NCBI GenBank assembly: GCA_938008665.1
Contig: CALLKA010000124.1
Span: forward strand, 1 to 17,663
Source of the DNA: an uncultured Bacteroidota bacterium
GTDB lineage: Bacteria; Bacteroidota; Bacteroidia; Chitinophagales; Chitinophagaceae
Direction: 5' to 3'
Length of the DNA stretch: 17,663 nucleotides
In this document: positions 7,445-14,032 of the stretch, in pieces
Numbering within the stretch: position 1 is the stretch's first letter
Layout of the letters: each line of letters begins with the position of its first letter
Position numbers and translations under genes: made by a program
The notes under the pieces: generated by a model
Databases searched by the model: none
What the model was told of the DNA's origin: nothing
Seen by the model: the letters and a program-made list of their open reading frames with translations, nothing else

Positions 7445-7861
7445 ATGTCTACAAAAAATAAAATAATTATTGCAATTGCTTTGATCGCTGCTATTGCTTT
7501 TGGTGTTTACTATTACGTATTTGTATATTCAAGTCAACATCGTAGACAAGTTCAATCAGAAACTGGCATTGTAATTACATCGGATTCATTGGTTGCCAAA
7601 TACCAGGCCGACGAAAAATTAGCGAATAGTTTATATTTAAATAAGGCGGTAATAGTAACAGGGGTACTTTTAAGTATAGATAAAAATCAGGAAGGAAAAA
7701 CAACCGTAGTACTTGGCCGTAGCGATTCATTTTCTAATGTATCCGTAACTATGATCAGCACCGCACCCATTACTCAAAAAGTTGGCGAATCCATCACCAT
7801 CAAAGGCTTATGCACCGGCGCCTTAAGCGATGTAGTCATTACGGACGGGGTGGTGGAGTAG
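7445..7861 (+). CDS. Membrane-anchored OB-fold protein (tRNA_anti-like)
   Basis: 138 residues. A short basic N-terminus and one membrane segment (about 6-28, IIIAIALIAAIAFGVYYYVFV) precede a soluble domain facing the periplasm. SLVAKYQADEKLANSLYLNKAVIVTGVLLSI, then TTVVLGRSDSFSNVSVTM and VGESITIKGLCTGALSDVVITDGVVE give the OB-fold pattern of the tRNA_anti-like family, in which a small molecule or peptide ligand rather than nucleic acid is plausible for exported members. It starts 24 bases after the DUF5777 gene and is the last gene of the operon. The final 16 bases before the last base of its stop are repeated perfectly at 8692-8707, where a decayed second copy of its 3' end is found. Confidence 0.78.
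   Translation: MSTKNKIIIAIALIAAIAFGVYYYVFVYSSQHRRQVQSETGIVITSDSLVAKYQADEKLANSLYLNKAVIVTGVLLSIDKNQEGKTTVVLGRSDSFSNVSVTMISTAPITQKVGESITIKGLCTGALSDVVITDGVVE
7845..7860 (+). repeat. 16-bp direct repeat, copy 1 (end of OB-fold gene)
   Basis: ACGGGGTGGTGGAGTA, GC-rich in an AT-rich region, repeated exactly at 8692-8707. Here it encodes the last codons of the OB-fold protein and the first two bases of its stop. The segment between the copies holds the toxin-antitoxin pair. Confidence 0.95.
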
Positions 7862-7879
7862 GAATGATTTCAGAATTTA

Positions 7880-8296
7880 TTAATGAGGAGTTTGAAAAAA
7901 ATCATTAATAGTGATTATTGAAGTTTTTTTAAAATGCTTTAATGATAATAAATCATTATCTCCAGTAATTAAATAGTCTACTTCACCGTCTATAGCGAGA
8001 GACAATAAAAAATTATCTTTAACATCTCTACATACATCAACAACTGAAAAGACATTTACAAACAAAACCTTATCATTTATTATTTCAATTAAATATTTAA
8101 TATTCAAATTATTGAAATAGCGATTGAACTTTTCCCTGTGTACTACCTCTAAAAATTCGTTAAACAATTCTTCACTAAATACAATCTGGTATTTGCCTGA
8201 ATCAAGAAATTGATCTAGTTTATTGAAATCATTTGTTATTAAAAAACTAATCCAAAGATTAGTATCAATGATTATCCTTTTTATTTTTAATGACAT
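7880..8296 (-). CDS. PIN-domain toxin, putative toxin-antitoxin ribonuclease
   Basis: 138 residues from the ATG at 8296; the upstream TTG at 8320 would extend it by 8 residues and is less likely. The PIN-fold acidic residues are all present: D11 (IIIDTNLW), E47 (ELFNEFLEV), D94 (DVKDNFLLSLA) and D113/D115 (YLITGDNDLL). They bind Mg or Mn and cut RNA in this family (type related to COG1569/TIGR00305). Length is normal for the family. The gene overlaps the antitoxin by 32 bases and is read from the same minus-strand transcript, so toxin translation should depend on the antitoxin gene. The pair sits in an otherwise plus-strand region and may have been acquired. Confidence 0.88.
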   Translation of the reverse strand: MSLKIKRIIIDTNLWISFLITNDFNKLDQFLDSGKYQIVFSEELFNEFLEVVHREKFNRYFNNLNIKYLIEIINDKVLFVNVFSVVDVCRDVKDNFLLSLAIDGEVDYLITGDNDLLSLKHFKKTSIITINDFFQTPH

Positions 8297-8498
8297 AACG
8301 CTTTGTTCTAACCAACTCAACTTCTTTTGTAATTTCTTTTAATGAAGGAGCGGTTTTTGCATTTGAACGAAGGTTATTTAATATAGAGCGTAAGTTTTTA
8401 TCTGAAGTCCTTTTAATGGATATCAAATTCTGCTTTTCCATATCTTTTAAAATAAGGTCAGCTTTAGGGTTCAATATGTTCACTTGAATGGTGTTCAT
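8265..8498 (-). CDS. Antitoxin of PIN-toxin module
   Basis: 77 residues, MNTIQVNILNPKADLILKDME at the start and a basic C-terminus (VRTKRYVIKNKKDNH). The pattern MxTIxxNILNPKA...L and EITKEVELVRxKRY is, from memory, typical of the small antitoxins encoded just upstream of PIN toxins in Bacteroidota. The N-terminal half probably dimerises and binds DNA, while the C-terminal tail would occupy the toxin active site; both are inferred from family behaviour. Its start lies only four bases after a TAAATTTG box, so its mRNA may be leaderless. It overlaps the toxin by 32 bases. Confidence 0.82.
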   Translation of the reverse strand: MNTIQVNILNPKADLILKDMEKQNLISIKRTSDKNLRSILNNLRSNAKTAPSLKEITKEVELVRTKRYVIKNKKDNH

Positions 8499-8502
8499 TA
8501 AT

Positions 8503-8510
8503 CAAATTTA
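8503..8510 (-). promoter_or_regulatory. Putative -7 box (TAAATTTG) of the toxin-antitoxin operon
   Basis: On the minus strand TAAATTTG matches TAnnTTTG and is followed by ATTA and then the antitoxin ATG, placing the start of transcription at or within a base or two of the start codon. No -33 element is evident. A 13-bp palindrome, TTGTA-ATG-TACAA (8560-8572), lies about 50 bases upstream and could be an operator, though it is short. Confidence 0.5.
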
Positions 8511-8666
8511 GAGATAATTTAGCCAGCTTTTTAATTTTGTTTGATTTACTAATATCAATTTGTAATGTACAAGTCTGAGACATTTGATTATTAAGTATTT
8601 ACCAGCGGCTTTTGGGGTATAAATGAATATGTTTATATATGACACGTATAAGTTGAGAAATCGCTG
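8511..8666. other. Gene-free stretch upstream of toxin-antitoxin module
   Basis: This AT-rich stretch holds no credible ORF. Only short inverted repeats are seen (TTGAT/ATCAA at 8541-8558, TTGTA/TACAA at 8560-8572, CCAGCG/CGCTGG near 8602 and 8662). Bases 8652-8666 (GTTGAGAAATCG) may be a faint continuation of the OB-fold gene remnant that follows. Confidence 0.4.
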
Positions 8667-8708
8667 GCTTTAAGAGATCTAGACATCAGCCACGGGGTGG
8701 TGGAGTAA
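8667..8708 (+). pseudogene. Decayed 3' end of a second OB-fold (tRNA_anti-like) gene
   Basis: Read in frame from 8667 this encodes ALRDLDISHGVVE and a TAA stop; the intact gene at 7445-7861 ends ALSDVVITDGVVE and TAG. At the DNA level 33 of 42 bases match without a gap, including a perfect run of 16. A few codons upstream (VEKS against VGES) may also belong after a small deletion, and a TAA precedes them. No start or N-terminal part is left. This is either a relic of a tandem paralogue or a copy produced when the toxin-antitoxin segment entered. Confidence 0.65.
8692..8707 (+). repeat. 16-bp direct repeat, copy 2
   Basis: Exact copy of 7845-7860. It ends the OB-fold gene relic. The spacing between the copies is 831 bases, and joining them would rebuild an intact OB-fold gene end with TAA instead of TAG. 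Confidence 0.95.
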
Positions 8709-8798
8709 AAATGGGGCAAAACACCTTTAAAAATTACCATAAACCCCTAAAAATCAAGCAAAATCATTAAATAGGTTAATTTTTCATAAAATGCCTAT

Positions 8799-8810
8799 AA
8801 CTAATTAGTT
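8799..8810. promoter_or_regulatory. 12-bp palindrome upstream of the polysaccharide promoter
   Basis: AACTAATTAGTT is a perfect palindrome; with one mismatched pair it extends to 18 bases (8796-8813). It lies 28 bases upstream of the -7 box at 8839, where an activator or repressor dimer could bind. Being nearly all A/T, it could also be chance. Confidence 0.35.
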
Positions 8811-8838
8811 GTAAGCTATTTTTAAATACATTTTGGGC

Positions 8839-8846
8839 TATATTTG
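8839..8846 (+). promoter_or_regulatory. Putative -7 box (TATATTTG) of the polysaccharide locus
   Basis: TATATTTG matches TAnnTTTG and lies 46 bases before the ATG at 8893. A TTG at 8809-8811 is farther upstream than the usual -33 spacing. The box shares its last G with a perfect 12-bp palindrome. Confidence 0.45.
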
Positions 8847-8857
8847 AGAAATTTCTC
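8846..8857. promoter_or_regulatory. 12-bp palindrome at the expected transcription start
   Basis: GAGAAATTTCTC is a perfect palindrome that begins at the last base of the TATATTTG box and spans the predicted start of transcription, a position typical of repressor operators. Confidence 0.4.
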
Positions 8858-8892
8858 CCCCGAGTTTATAAATTGAACATAGCTTGTTTCGT

Positions 8893-10290
8893 ATGAAAAG
8901 AAAAGTGCTCATTCAGCAAATCGGTAGGTATTTAATTGACTTTGCACTTATTGTGATCTGTTATCAGCTATCCTTATTTTTTACCGACCTCAATGAGTAT
9001 TATAAAGTAGACATTCTTTTTTTATTTATGTCTTTTTTGGGTTGGTTGTGGGTATCCAGATATTCAAATTTATATTCGGATCGTCGATCTAAAAAGTTTT
9101 CAGAGGAAATTGTCTTGGTAGGGTATCATATGATCTTATTAACGGTGATACTCGGTGCCGGCATCTTTTTTTTAAGATTAAATCAAGTAATTTTTAGCGT
9201 TCGATTTATCAAGTTATTTCTAATATTTTTAGGAGTAGGTACCTTAGCCGTAAAGTACTTTTTCAGAAAGCGCATACATGCATATTTACAGGAAGGACAA
9301 TTGTTTGATAATGTATTATTAGTTGGATCAACCCCTGCAGCCGTTAATTTTTTAAAAACCATCAATCAGTTTTATTATTACGGGTATAAATGTGTGGGAT
9401 TTGTTGATATAGGGGATAGTCAAATTGAAGGCTATAAGCATTTTGGTAATTTAGATAATATAGAGGCCGTTGTTAAAAGTGAATCTGTAGACGAGGTGGT
9501 GATTGCTTTGCCTGCCACCCAACAAGCTGAAATACAAAAATGTATTGATGTATGCGATTTCTATAAAATTAAAGCAAGTATTTTACCTGATTTAAGACAA
9601 TACAACAACTCAAGCGTCTTCATTAATAATATTGGACAAATGCCCGTAATTAATGTAGGTAATTTGCCCTTGGATAGTTTAGAAAATAAAATTATAAAGC
9701 GATCATTTGATATTTTTATTGCATCGGTATTTTTTATCTTTTTTGGTATATGGCTAATGCCACTCATTATCATTTTGATTAAGTTAACATCCAAAGGCCC
9801 TGCTATTTTTAAACAGGAAAGATGGGGGTTGAACAATGAAAAAATTATTTGCTATAAGTTTAGAACCATGTATCGAGAATCAACGGATATAAATGATGAT
9901 GGGGAATACCAACAAGCTTATAAGGGAGATCCAAGGGTGACCAGGATTGGCAAAATATTAAGGAGCACAAACTTTGATGAGTTACCACAGTTTTGGAATG
10001 TACTAATAGGAAATATGTCGGTGGTAGGGCCTAGACCACATCCAACCCCATTAAATATTGAATCCATGCATACCGTTGAAAATTACATGCTACGTCATAT
10101 TGTTTTACCTGGTATCACTGGGTATGCGCAGGTAAACGGCTGTAGGGGCGAAACCAAAACTGCAGAGGATATGCAAAAAAGAGTTGACTTTGATTTGTTC
10201 TATATACATCGTTGGAATTTTTGGATGGATTGTCAGATTATTATTCAAACCATTATCAACTTTATAAGAGGCAATCAAGATGCTTACTAA
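8893..10290 (+). CDS. Undecaprenyl-phosphate sugar phosphotransferase (initiating enzyme of exopolysaccharide synthesis)
   Basis: 465 residues from the ATG at 8893 (a TTG three codons upstream is less likely). Four to five membrane segments fill residues 10-125, a nucleotide-binding-like CoA_binding_3 domain follows (about 135-260: NVLLVGSTPAAVNFL, YKCVGFVDIGD, DEVVIALP), then a membrane segment (272-297) and the bacterial sugar transferase catalytic domain (KRSFDIFIAS at 269, RWGLNNEKIICYKFRTM, DELPQFWNVLIGNMSVVGPRPH with the Asp362-Glu363 pair, GITGYAQVNGCRGE). It transfers a hexose-1-phosphate from a UDP-sugar to undecaprenyl phosphate at the inner membrane, the first step of capsule or exopolysaccharide assembly; glucose is the usual sugar in this long WcaJ-like class but is not proven here. 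It overlaps the next gene by 11 bases. Confidence 0.93.
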   Translation: MKRKVLIQQIGRYLIDFALIVICYQLSLFFTDLNEYYKVDILFLFMSFLGWLWVSRYSNLYSDRRSKKFSEEIVLVGYHMILLTVILGAGIFFLRLNQVIFSVRFIKLFLIFLGVGTLAVKYFFRKRIHAYLQEGQLFDNVLLVGSTPAAVNFLKTINQFYYYGYKCVGFVDIGDSQIEGYKHFGNLDNIEAVVKSESVDEVVIALPATQQAEIQKCIDVCDFYKIKASILPDLRQYNNSSVFINNIGQMPVINVGNLPLDSLENKIIKRSFDIFIASVFFIFFGIWLMPLIIILIKLTSKGPAIFKQERWGLNNEKIICYKFRTMYRESTDINDDGEYQQAYKGDPRVTRIGKILRSTNFDELPQFWNVLIGNMSVVGPRPHPTPLNIESMHTVENYMLRHIVLPGITGYAQVNGCRGETKTAEDMQKRVDFDLFYIHRWNFWMDCQIIIQTIINFIRGNQDAY

Positions 10291-11932
10291 TCCACTTATT
10301 AAAGGCCTTCTATTTAGCCTACTCTTAATACAAATTCAGGGTACGGTACTTGCACAAAATATATTTGAAAATCATCGCACTGAGGTATATCCTTATCTTT
10401 CTCGCATGGCACAAAAGGGCTTAGTGACTATTGATGACTATATACAACCTATAAGCCGACAAGCCATATTAATGGCATTACTAGAGTTGCAAAAAAACGA
10501 ATCTAGCTTAAGCAAAATTGAGAAAACGGAATTAAACTTTTATTTACAGGAATACAATAACATTGAAAGCCTCACCAATAAGGACAATACCAAGGCTGAC
10601 TTATTAAAAAAAGATGAAAATGGACGTTGGCGAACCATTGCTATACATGCAAAGGATTTTCAATTCAATATTGATCCAATCGCCAATATGCAAGTAAGTA
10701 GCAATGATGGTAATAAAATAAACCAAGTCAGCAATGGATTTAGTTTATGGGGGGCAAGTAAAAATATAGGGTTTCAATTATACTACCGCGATTGTACTGA
10801 ATCTGGTGATTTACTAAAACTTAATAATTTTGAAACGCCTAATGCAGGCAATATACGTGTAGGGTTATCTAATGACAACCGATTAAATTATAGCGAGGTC
10901 CGCGGAAATATTTCCTATAGCTGGAAAAACGGATCCGTTAATTTTGGGAAGGATAATTTTTTATGGGGCTATGGCGAAAATGGAAGAATCGTATCCTCGG
11001 ATAAAGCACCAAGCTTTCCTTATTTCAGGTTGGATTATAAACCACTCCAGTGGTTAAGCTTTAATTATATGCATGCATGGTTAAATTCTAATTTAACTGA
11101 TTCCATGCGCACTTATAATACCTGGACAGGGGGCGTAAGTGGGGATATACGTGTAAGGTATATTTCTAAATTTTTGGTTACCCATAGTATTAAGGTTACA
11201 CCCATGAAAGGGTTGGATTTGTCATTAGGAGAGTCCATGGTATATAGTGATAAATTGGATGTTGGATTTTTAATACCCATCAATTTTTTTAAAGTATATG
11301 ATAATAACCGAAGCAATTATTTAATCAATGCCGGATCTAATGGACAAATATTTATGCAAGCAAGTTCCCGAAATCAAATAAAAAATACGCATCTATATAC
11401 AACAGTATTTATTGATGAAATAAGATTAACGGAAGTATTCAACAAATCAAAAAGCCGCAATCAATTGGGATATACCATGGGCGGATCAGTCACTGATTTT
11501 TTCATACGCTATTTAACGATCGGCGCTGAATATACAAAGGTAAATCCATTTGTATATAATAACTTAATCCCTGCACAAAGGTATACGCAATATGATTATT
11601 CATTAGGGGATTGGATGGGGGCTAATATGGACAGGAAATTGTTATTTATAAAATATACACCGCTGCCTAAGTTAAAATTATATGCACGTTATCAAAGCAT
11701 TCGAAAAGGCGGGGAGGGTTCGTTATGGGAGCAATATGCTGCTGAGCCGCAGCCTGCATTTTTATTTGGTCTAGAAAAAACTAGGAAGGATGTATACTTA
11801 CAAGCTACCTATGAAGTAATCAATAACTTATATGTAAAAGGGGTGTACCAACAAATTAACGAAACCTATACTACCGGACAAAAACTTTCCAATAGCCTAA
11901 TACAAATGGGCATTTCCTTTGGGCTTAACTAA
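10280..11932 (+). CDS. Capsule assembly Wzi-like outer-membrane protein (locus copy 1)
   Basis: 550 residues with a signal peptide to about residue 26 (GTVLAQ). The N-terminal part is helical with a motif common in Bacteroidota Wzi proteins (HRTEVYPYLSRMAQKGLV, PISRQAI, LSKIEKTELNFYLQEY, about 32-92). A long beta-barrel follows, containing FGKDNFLWGYG (222-232), the site corresponding to the WWGPG motif of the two minus-strand copies. Wzi-type barrels help anchor or order capsular polymer at the outer membrane. Its ATG overlaps the stop of the initiating transferase by 11 bases, so the two are coupled. It is clearly more distant from the other two copies than they are from each other. Confidence 0.82.
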   Translation: MLTNPLIKGLLFSLLLIQIQGTVLAQNIFENHRTEVYPYLSRMAQKGLVTIDDYIQPISRQAILMALLELQKNESSLSKIEKTELNFYLQEYNNIESLTNKDNTKADLLKKDENGRWRTIAIHAKDFQFNIDPIANMQVSSNDGNKINQVSNGFSLWGASKNIGFQLYYRDCTESGDLLKLNNFETPNAGNIRVGLSNDNRLNYSEVRGNISYSWKNGSVNFGKDNFLWGYGENGRIVSSDKAPSFPYFRLDYKPLQWLSFNYMHAWLNSNLTDSMRTYNTWTGGVSGDIRVRYISKFLVTHSIKVTPMKGLDLSLGESMVYSDKLDVGFLIPINFFKVYDNNRSNYLINAGSNGQIFMQASSRNQIKNTHLYTTVFIDEIRLTEVFNKSKSRNQLGYTMGGSVTDFFIRYLTIGAEYTKVNPFVYNNLIPAQRYTQYDYSLGDWMGANMDRKLLFIKYTPLPKLKLYARYQSIRKGGEGSLWEQYAAEPQPAFLFGLEKTRKDVYLQATYEVINNLYVKGVYQQINETYTTGQKLSNSLIQMGISFGLN

Positions 11933-11942
11933 GTCGGACTTA
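11930..11942. repeat. Palindrome spanning both convergent stop codons
   Basis: TAAGTC-G-GACTTA begins exactly with the TAA of the plus-strand Wzi gene and ends exactly with the reverse complement of the TAA of the minus-strand glycosyltransferase gene. The RNA stem is only 5 bp, with no T run, so it is a poor terminator. Confidence 0.6.
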
Positions 11943-12698
11943 TTTAAAAATGGACTTTAATTTTTGAAGCAGTATTAAAGGAATAAATACTGGGGCTTCC
12001 ATAAAATACCGCCTAAACATACGCTTAGGCTCTTTACAAAAGCGATAAAACCATTCAAGGCCATTTACTTGCATCCAATGTGGCGCCCTAGGAATTAAGC
12101 CAGCGGTAACTTCAAAAGCACCACCAATACCAATACAAATTTTAGTATCCAACTTCTGTAAATTTTCAGCAATCCAAATATCTTGTTTTGGTGCTGTAAG
12201 GCTCACCAAAACAAGATGAGGCTTTACCTCATTAATCAAGGAAATTATTTTATCATTTTCCGATGGCTCAAACTTTTCTGCAAAGGGCGGACTATAAACG
12301 CCACTAATTTGAATACCTGGATAAAGTTGTTCCGCTTTTGCTTTTAAGCTAAGGCCTACACCAGGAGAGGCCCCTAAAAAAAACAAACTAAAATTATTAT
12401 CTGAACAAAATGGTAATAAGGAAGGTAATAGATCCAATCCAGTAATGCGTTCCACAATAGGCGTTCCTAAAAATTGGGAAGCCCATAAAACCGGAACCCC
12501 ATCACAAAGTGTATAAGTGGCGTTATTATAAATATTTTTTACAAAAGTATTTTTATTAGCAGCTAAAATTGAATTTACCGGTGTAATACAAACACTAGCT
12601 TTTGAATTTGATCGAATGGAATCCTTAAATTCTTTTAATAATTCTGGAAGGGTGATGGAACTAACCTGAATGCCTAAAATATTTACTTTATTATACAT
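11940..12698 (-). CDS. WecG/TagA/CpsF-family glycosyltransferase
   Basis: 252 residues spanning the whole family domain. Characteristic elements are VNILGIQVSSIT at the start, ITPVNS (T39-N42), TLCDGVPVLWASQFLG with the presumed catalytic Asp66, FFLGASPGVG (106-115), APKQDIWI (169-176), GIGGAFEVTAGLIPRAPHW (190-208) and GLEWFYRFCKEPKRMFRRY (213-231). These membrane-associated enzymes transfer N-acetylmannosamine or its uronic acid to lipid-linked intermediates; the sugar used here is unknown. The C-terminal basic and hydrophobic tail fits membrane attachment. It starts 2 bases after the stop of the polymerase gene and is the last gene of the minus-strand operon. No terminator is visible beyond it. 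Confidence 0.93.
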   Translation of the reverse strand: MYNKVNILGIQVSSITLPELLKEFKDSIRSNSKASVCITPVNSILAANKNTFVKNIYNNATYTLCDGVPVLWASQFLGTPIVERITGLDLLPSLLPFCSDNNFSLFFLGASPGVGLSLKAKAEQLYPGIQISGVYSPPFAEKFEPSENDKIISLINEVKPHLVLVSLTAPKQDIWIAENLQKLDTKICIGIGGAFEVTAGLIPRAPHWMQVNGLEWFYRFCKEPKRMFRRYFMEAPVFIPLILLQKLKSIFK

Positions 12699-12700
12699 GG

Positions 12701-14032
12701 TTAGGAATTAGGTTGGGTAATGGAGTAAGCTTGATGAGTATCAGTAATATTATTAGTATCTGAACCTGAATCTAAGCTAGCACTATCAGCAGCTTTAGTA
12801 TCTGCAACGCTTATGCTCATGAAAAGTAAGCCTACCCAGGTCCAAAAAGGAAAGGCGCCCATTGGGCCTTCTAAGAATACATCAAAGCTTGCATTAACAA
12901 TAAATGATATCAAAATACAAGTAATCGCGTGTTCCTTTAAACTTAGTTTCCTTTTAAATAGCGGCTTAATCAATAAAAATATCCAGTACAACCAAAGTAA
13001 AAATAAAGGAATGCCATATCTCGCCATGATGGTTAAATGAAAGCTGTGTGGGGAGCGCACATCATCTTCGGTCATTATTATATTATCTGATTGCGCTAAA
13101 CTCATCCCTAACCCTTTGCCATGTAAAAAATATTCCTTTGAAAAGCTATAGTCTATGATTTTAGTCCACCAAGCAAAGCGCCATAATATATTATCTTCTG
13201 AAATTTTATTATCTGTATTGGTGGTTAAGGAAGTAATGTTTTCTTTAATTTGGGTAAAACCAGCAGCGCGGCCCTGAAAATTTTCACGTACTTGGATACT
13301 TAAATAAATAGGGATCACAATTACCAAAGCCCAAGGGATATATTTAGTAAAACCTTTAATTGCTTCCTTTATATAATTATCTTTTGAAAAGTAAATAAAA
13401 CTAAAAACACCAACCATATAGGCTAGCATACCGGATCTGCTATATGCAGCAACTACTAAAAAGTTAAAAAGTATTAAAATAGCCAAGCTAATTAGCCATT
13501 TGTTCGAAAGTTTTTTAATATTTAAAATTACCAAGATGGTGCAAATCATTAAATGCACACCCATGTCGCCATTTTTAAATAGTAAAATTGGGATATTCCC
13601 AAATGGCGCCACTGTTTCAAAAAATGGCACATAGTATTGTAAAATAAAATTAAATAAGGCCACTAAGGGGAACCATTTATAAATATGGAATAAGTTTTCC
13701 CAAATTAGGTCAAGTTTATCCTGGTATAAAAAAATGATAAAAACAAACCACCCATATTCAAAAACAAATGAATCTCGAATGGAATCGATGAGCGAGTAGT
13801 TTTTCGCGCCCCATAATATGTATCCAAGGGTGATTAGCATAAAAAATAATAAAATCTTTACGCGCTTTTCCCAAATGAAAATGTATTTGTGTCTATTTAA
13901 AATAAGTAGGATAATGCCACCCAACCATAAAGCCTCCACCAAAAAACTGTAAGCAATACCCTTGTTCAAGTAAACATATAAAGCCATGATTATAAAATAG
14001 GCTTTAAGGTATAGTGATTTAATGGCTTCCAT
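12701..14032 (-). CDS. O-antigen ligase / Wzy-like polysaccharide polymerase
   Basis: 443 residues with about ten hydrophobic membrane segments. The family signature is seen in AYSRSGMLAY (SRSG at 198-201), a large periplasmic loop between about 245 and 330 containing WRFAWW (284-289) and GKGLG (305-309), and R326-SPHSFHL with ARYG (337-340), the Arg/His-rich part that catalyses transfer of the lipid-linked polymer in the Wzy_C family. The last 35 residues are an unstructured Ser/Asp/Thr tail. Polymerase or ligase cannot be separated by sequence alone; the capsule context favours polymerase. It overlaps the upstream Wzi-like gene by 14 bases and precedes the WecG-type gene by 2. Confidence 0.85.
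   Translation of the reverse strand: MEAIKSLYLKAYFIIMALYVYLNKGIAYSFLVEALWLGGIILLILNRHKYIFIWEKRVKILLFFMLITLGYILWGAKNYSLIDSIRDSFVFEYGWFVFIIFLYQDKLDLIWENLFHIYKWFPLVALFNFILQYYVPFFETVAPFGNIPILLFKNGDMGVHLMICTILVILNIKKLSNKWLISLAILILFNFLVVAAYSRSGMLAYMVGVFSFIYFSKDNYIKEAIKGFTKYIPWALVIVIPIYLSIQVRENFQGRAAGFTQIKENITSLTTNTDNKISEDNILWRFAWWTKIIDYSFSKEYFLHGKGLGMSLAQSDNIIMTEDDVRSPHSFHLTIMARYGIPLFLLWLYWIFLLIKPLFKRKLSLKEHAITCILISFIVNASFDVFLEGPMGAFPFWTWVGLLFMSISVADTKAADSASLDSGSDTNNITDTHQAYSITQPNS

Noticed and set aside
7863..7906. Inverted repeat AATGATTT/AAATCATT at the toxin end as a terminator
   Set aside because: The loop is 28 bases, the stem is AT-only, and half of it lies inside the toxin coding sequence.
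8297..8320. Longer toxin start at a TTG (8 more residues)
   Set aside because: The ATG at 8296 gives the usual PIN start a few residues before DTN; TTG starts are rare and the extra residues look unrelated.
8600..8670. Possible integron attC or Xer dif site near CCAGCG/CGCTGG
   Set aside because: Core elements (GTTRRRY/RYYYAAC or a dif-like 28-mer) are missing, and the arms are only 6 bp.
8752..8770. AAAATCATTAA shared with the toxin end (near 7898-7908) as a second direct repeat
   Set aside because: Only 11 A/T-dominated bases in an AT-rich region; chance is sufficient.
8884..8892. TTG start three codons before the initiating transferase ATG
   Set aside because: The ATG followed by a basic MKRK segment and a membrane helix is the more natural start.
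12813..13040. Plus-strand ORF of 75 codons inside the polymerase gene
   Set aside because: It is the antisense shadow of a clear membrane protein gene, with no family pattern of its own.
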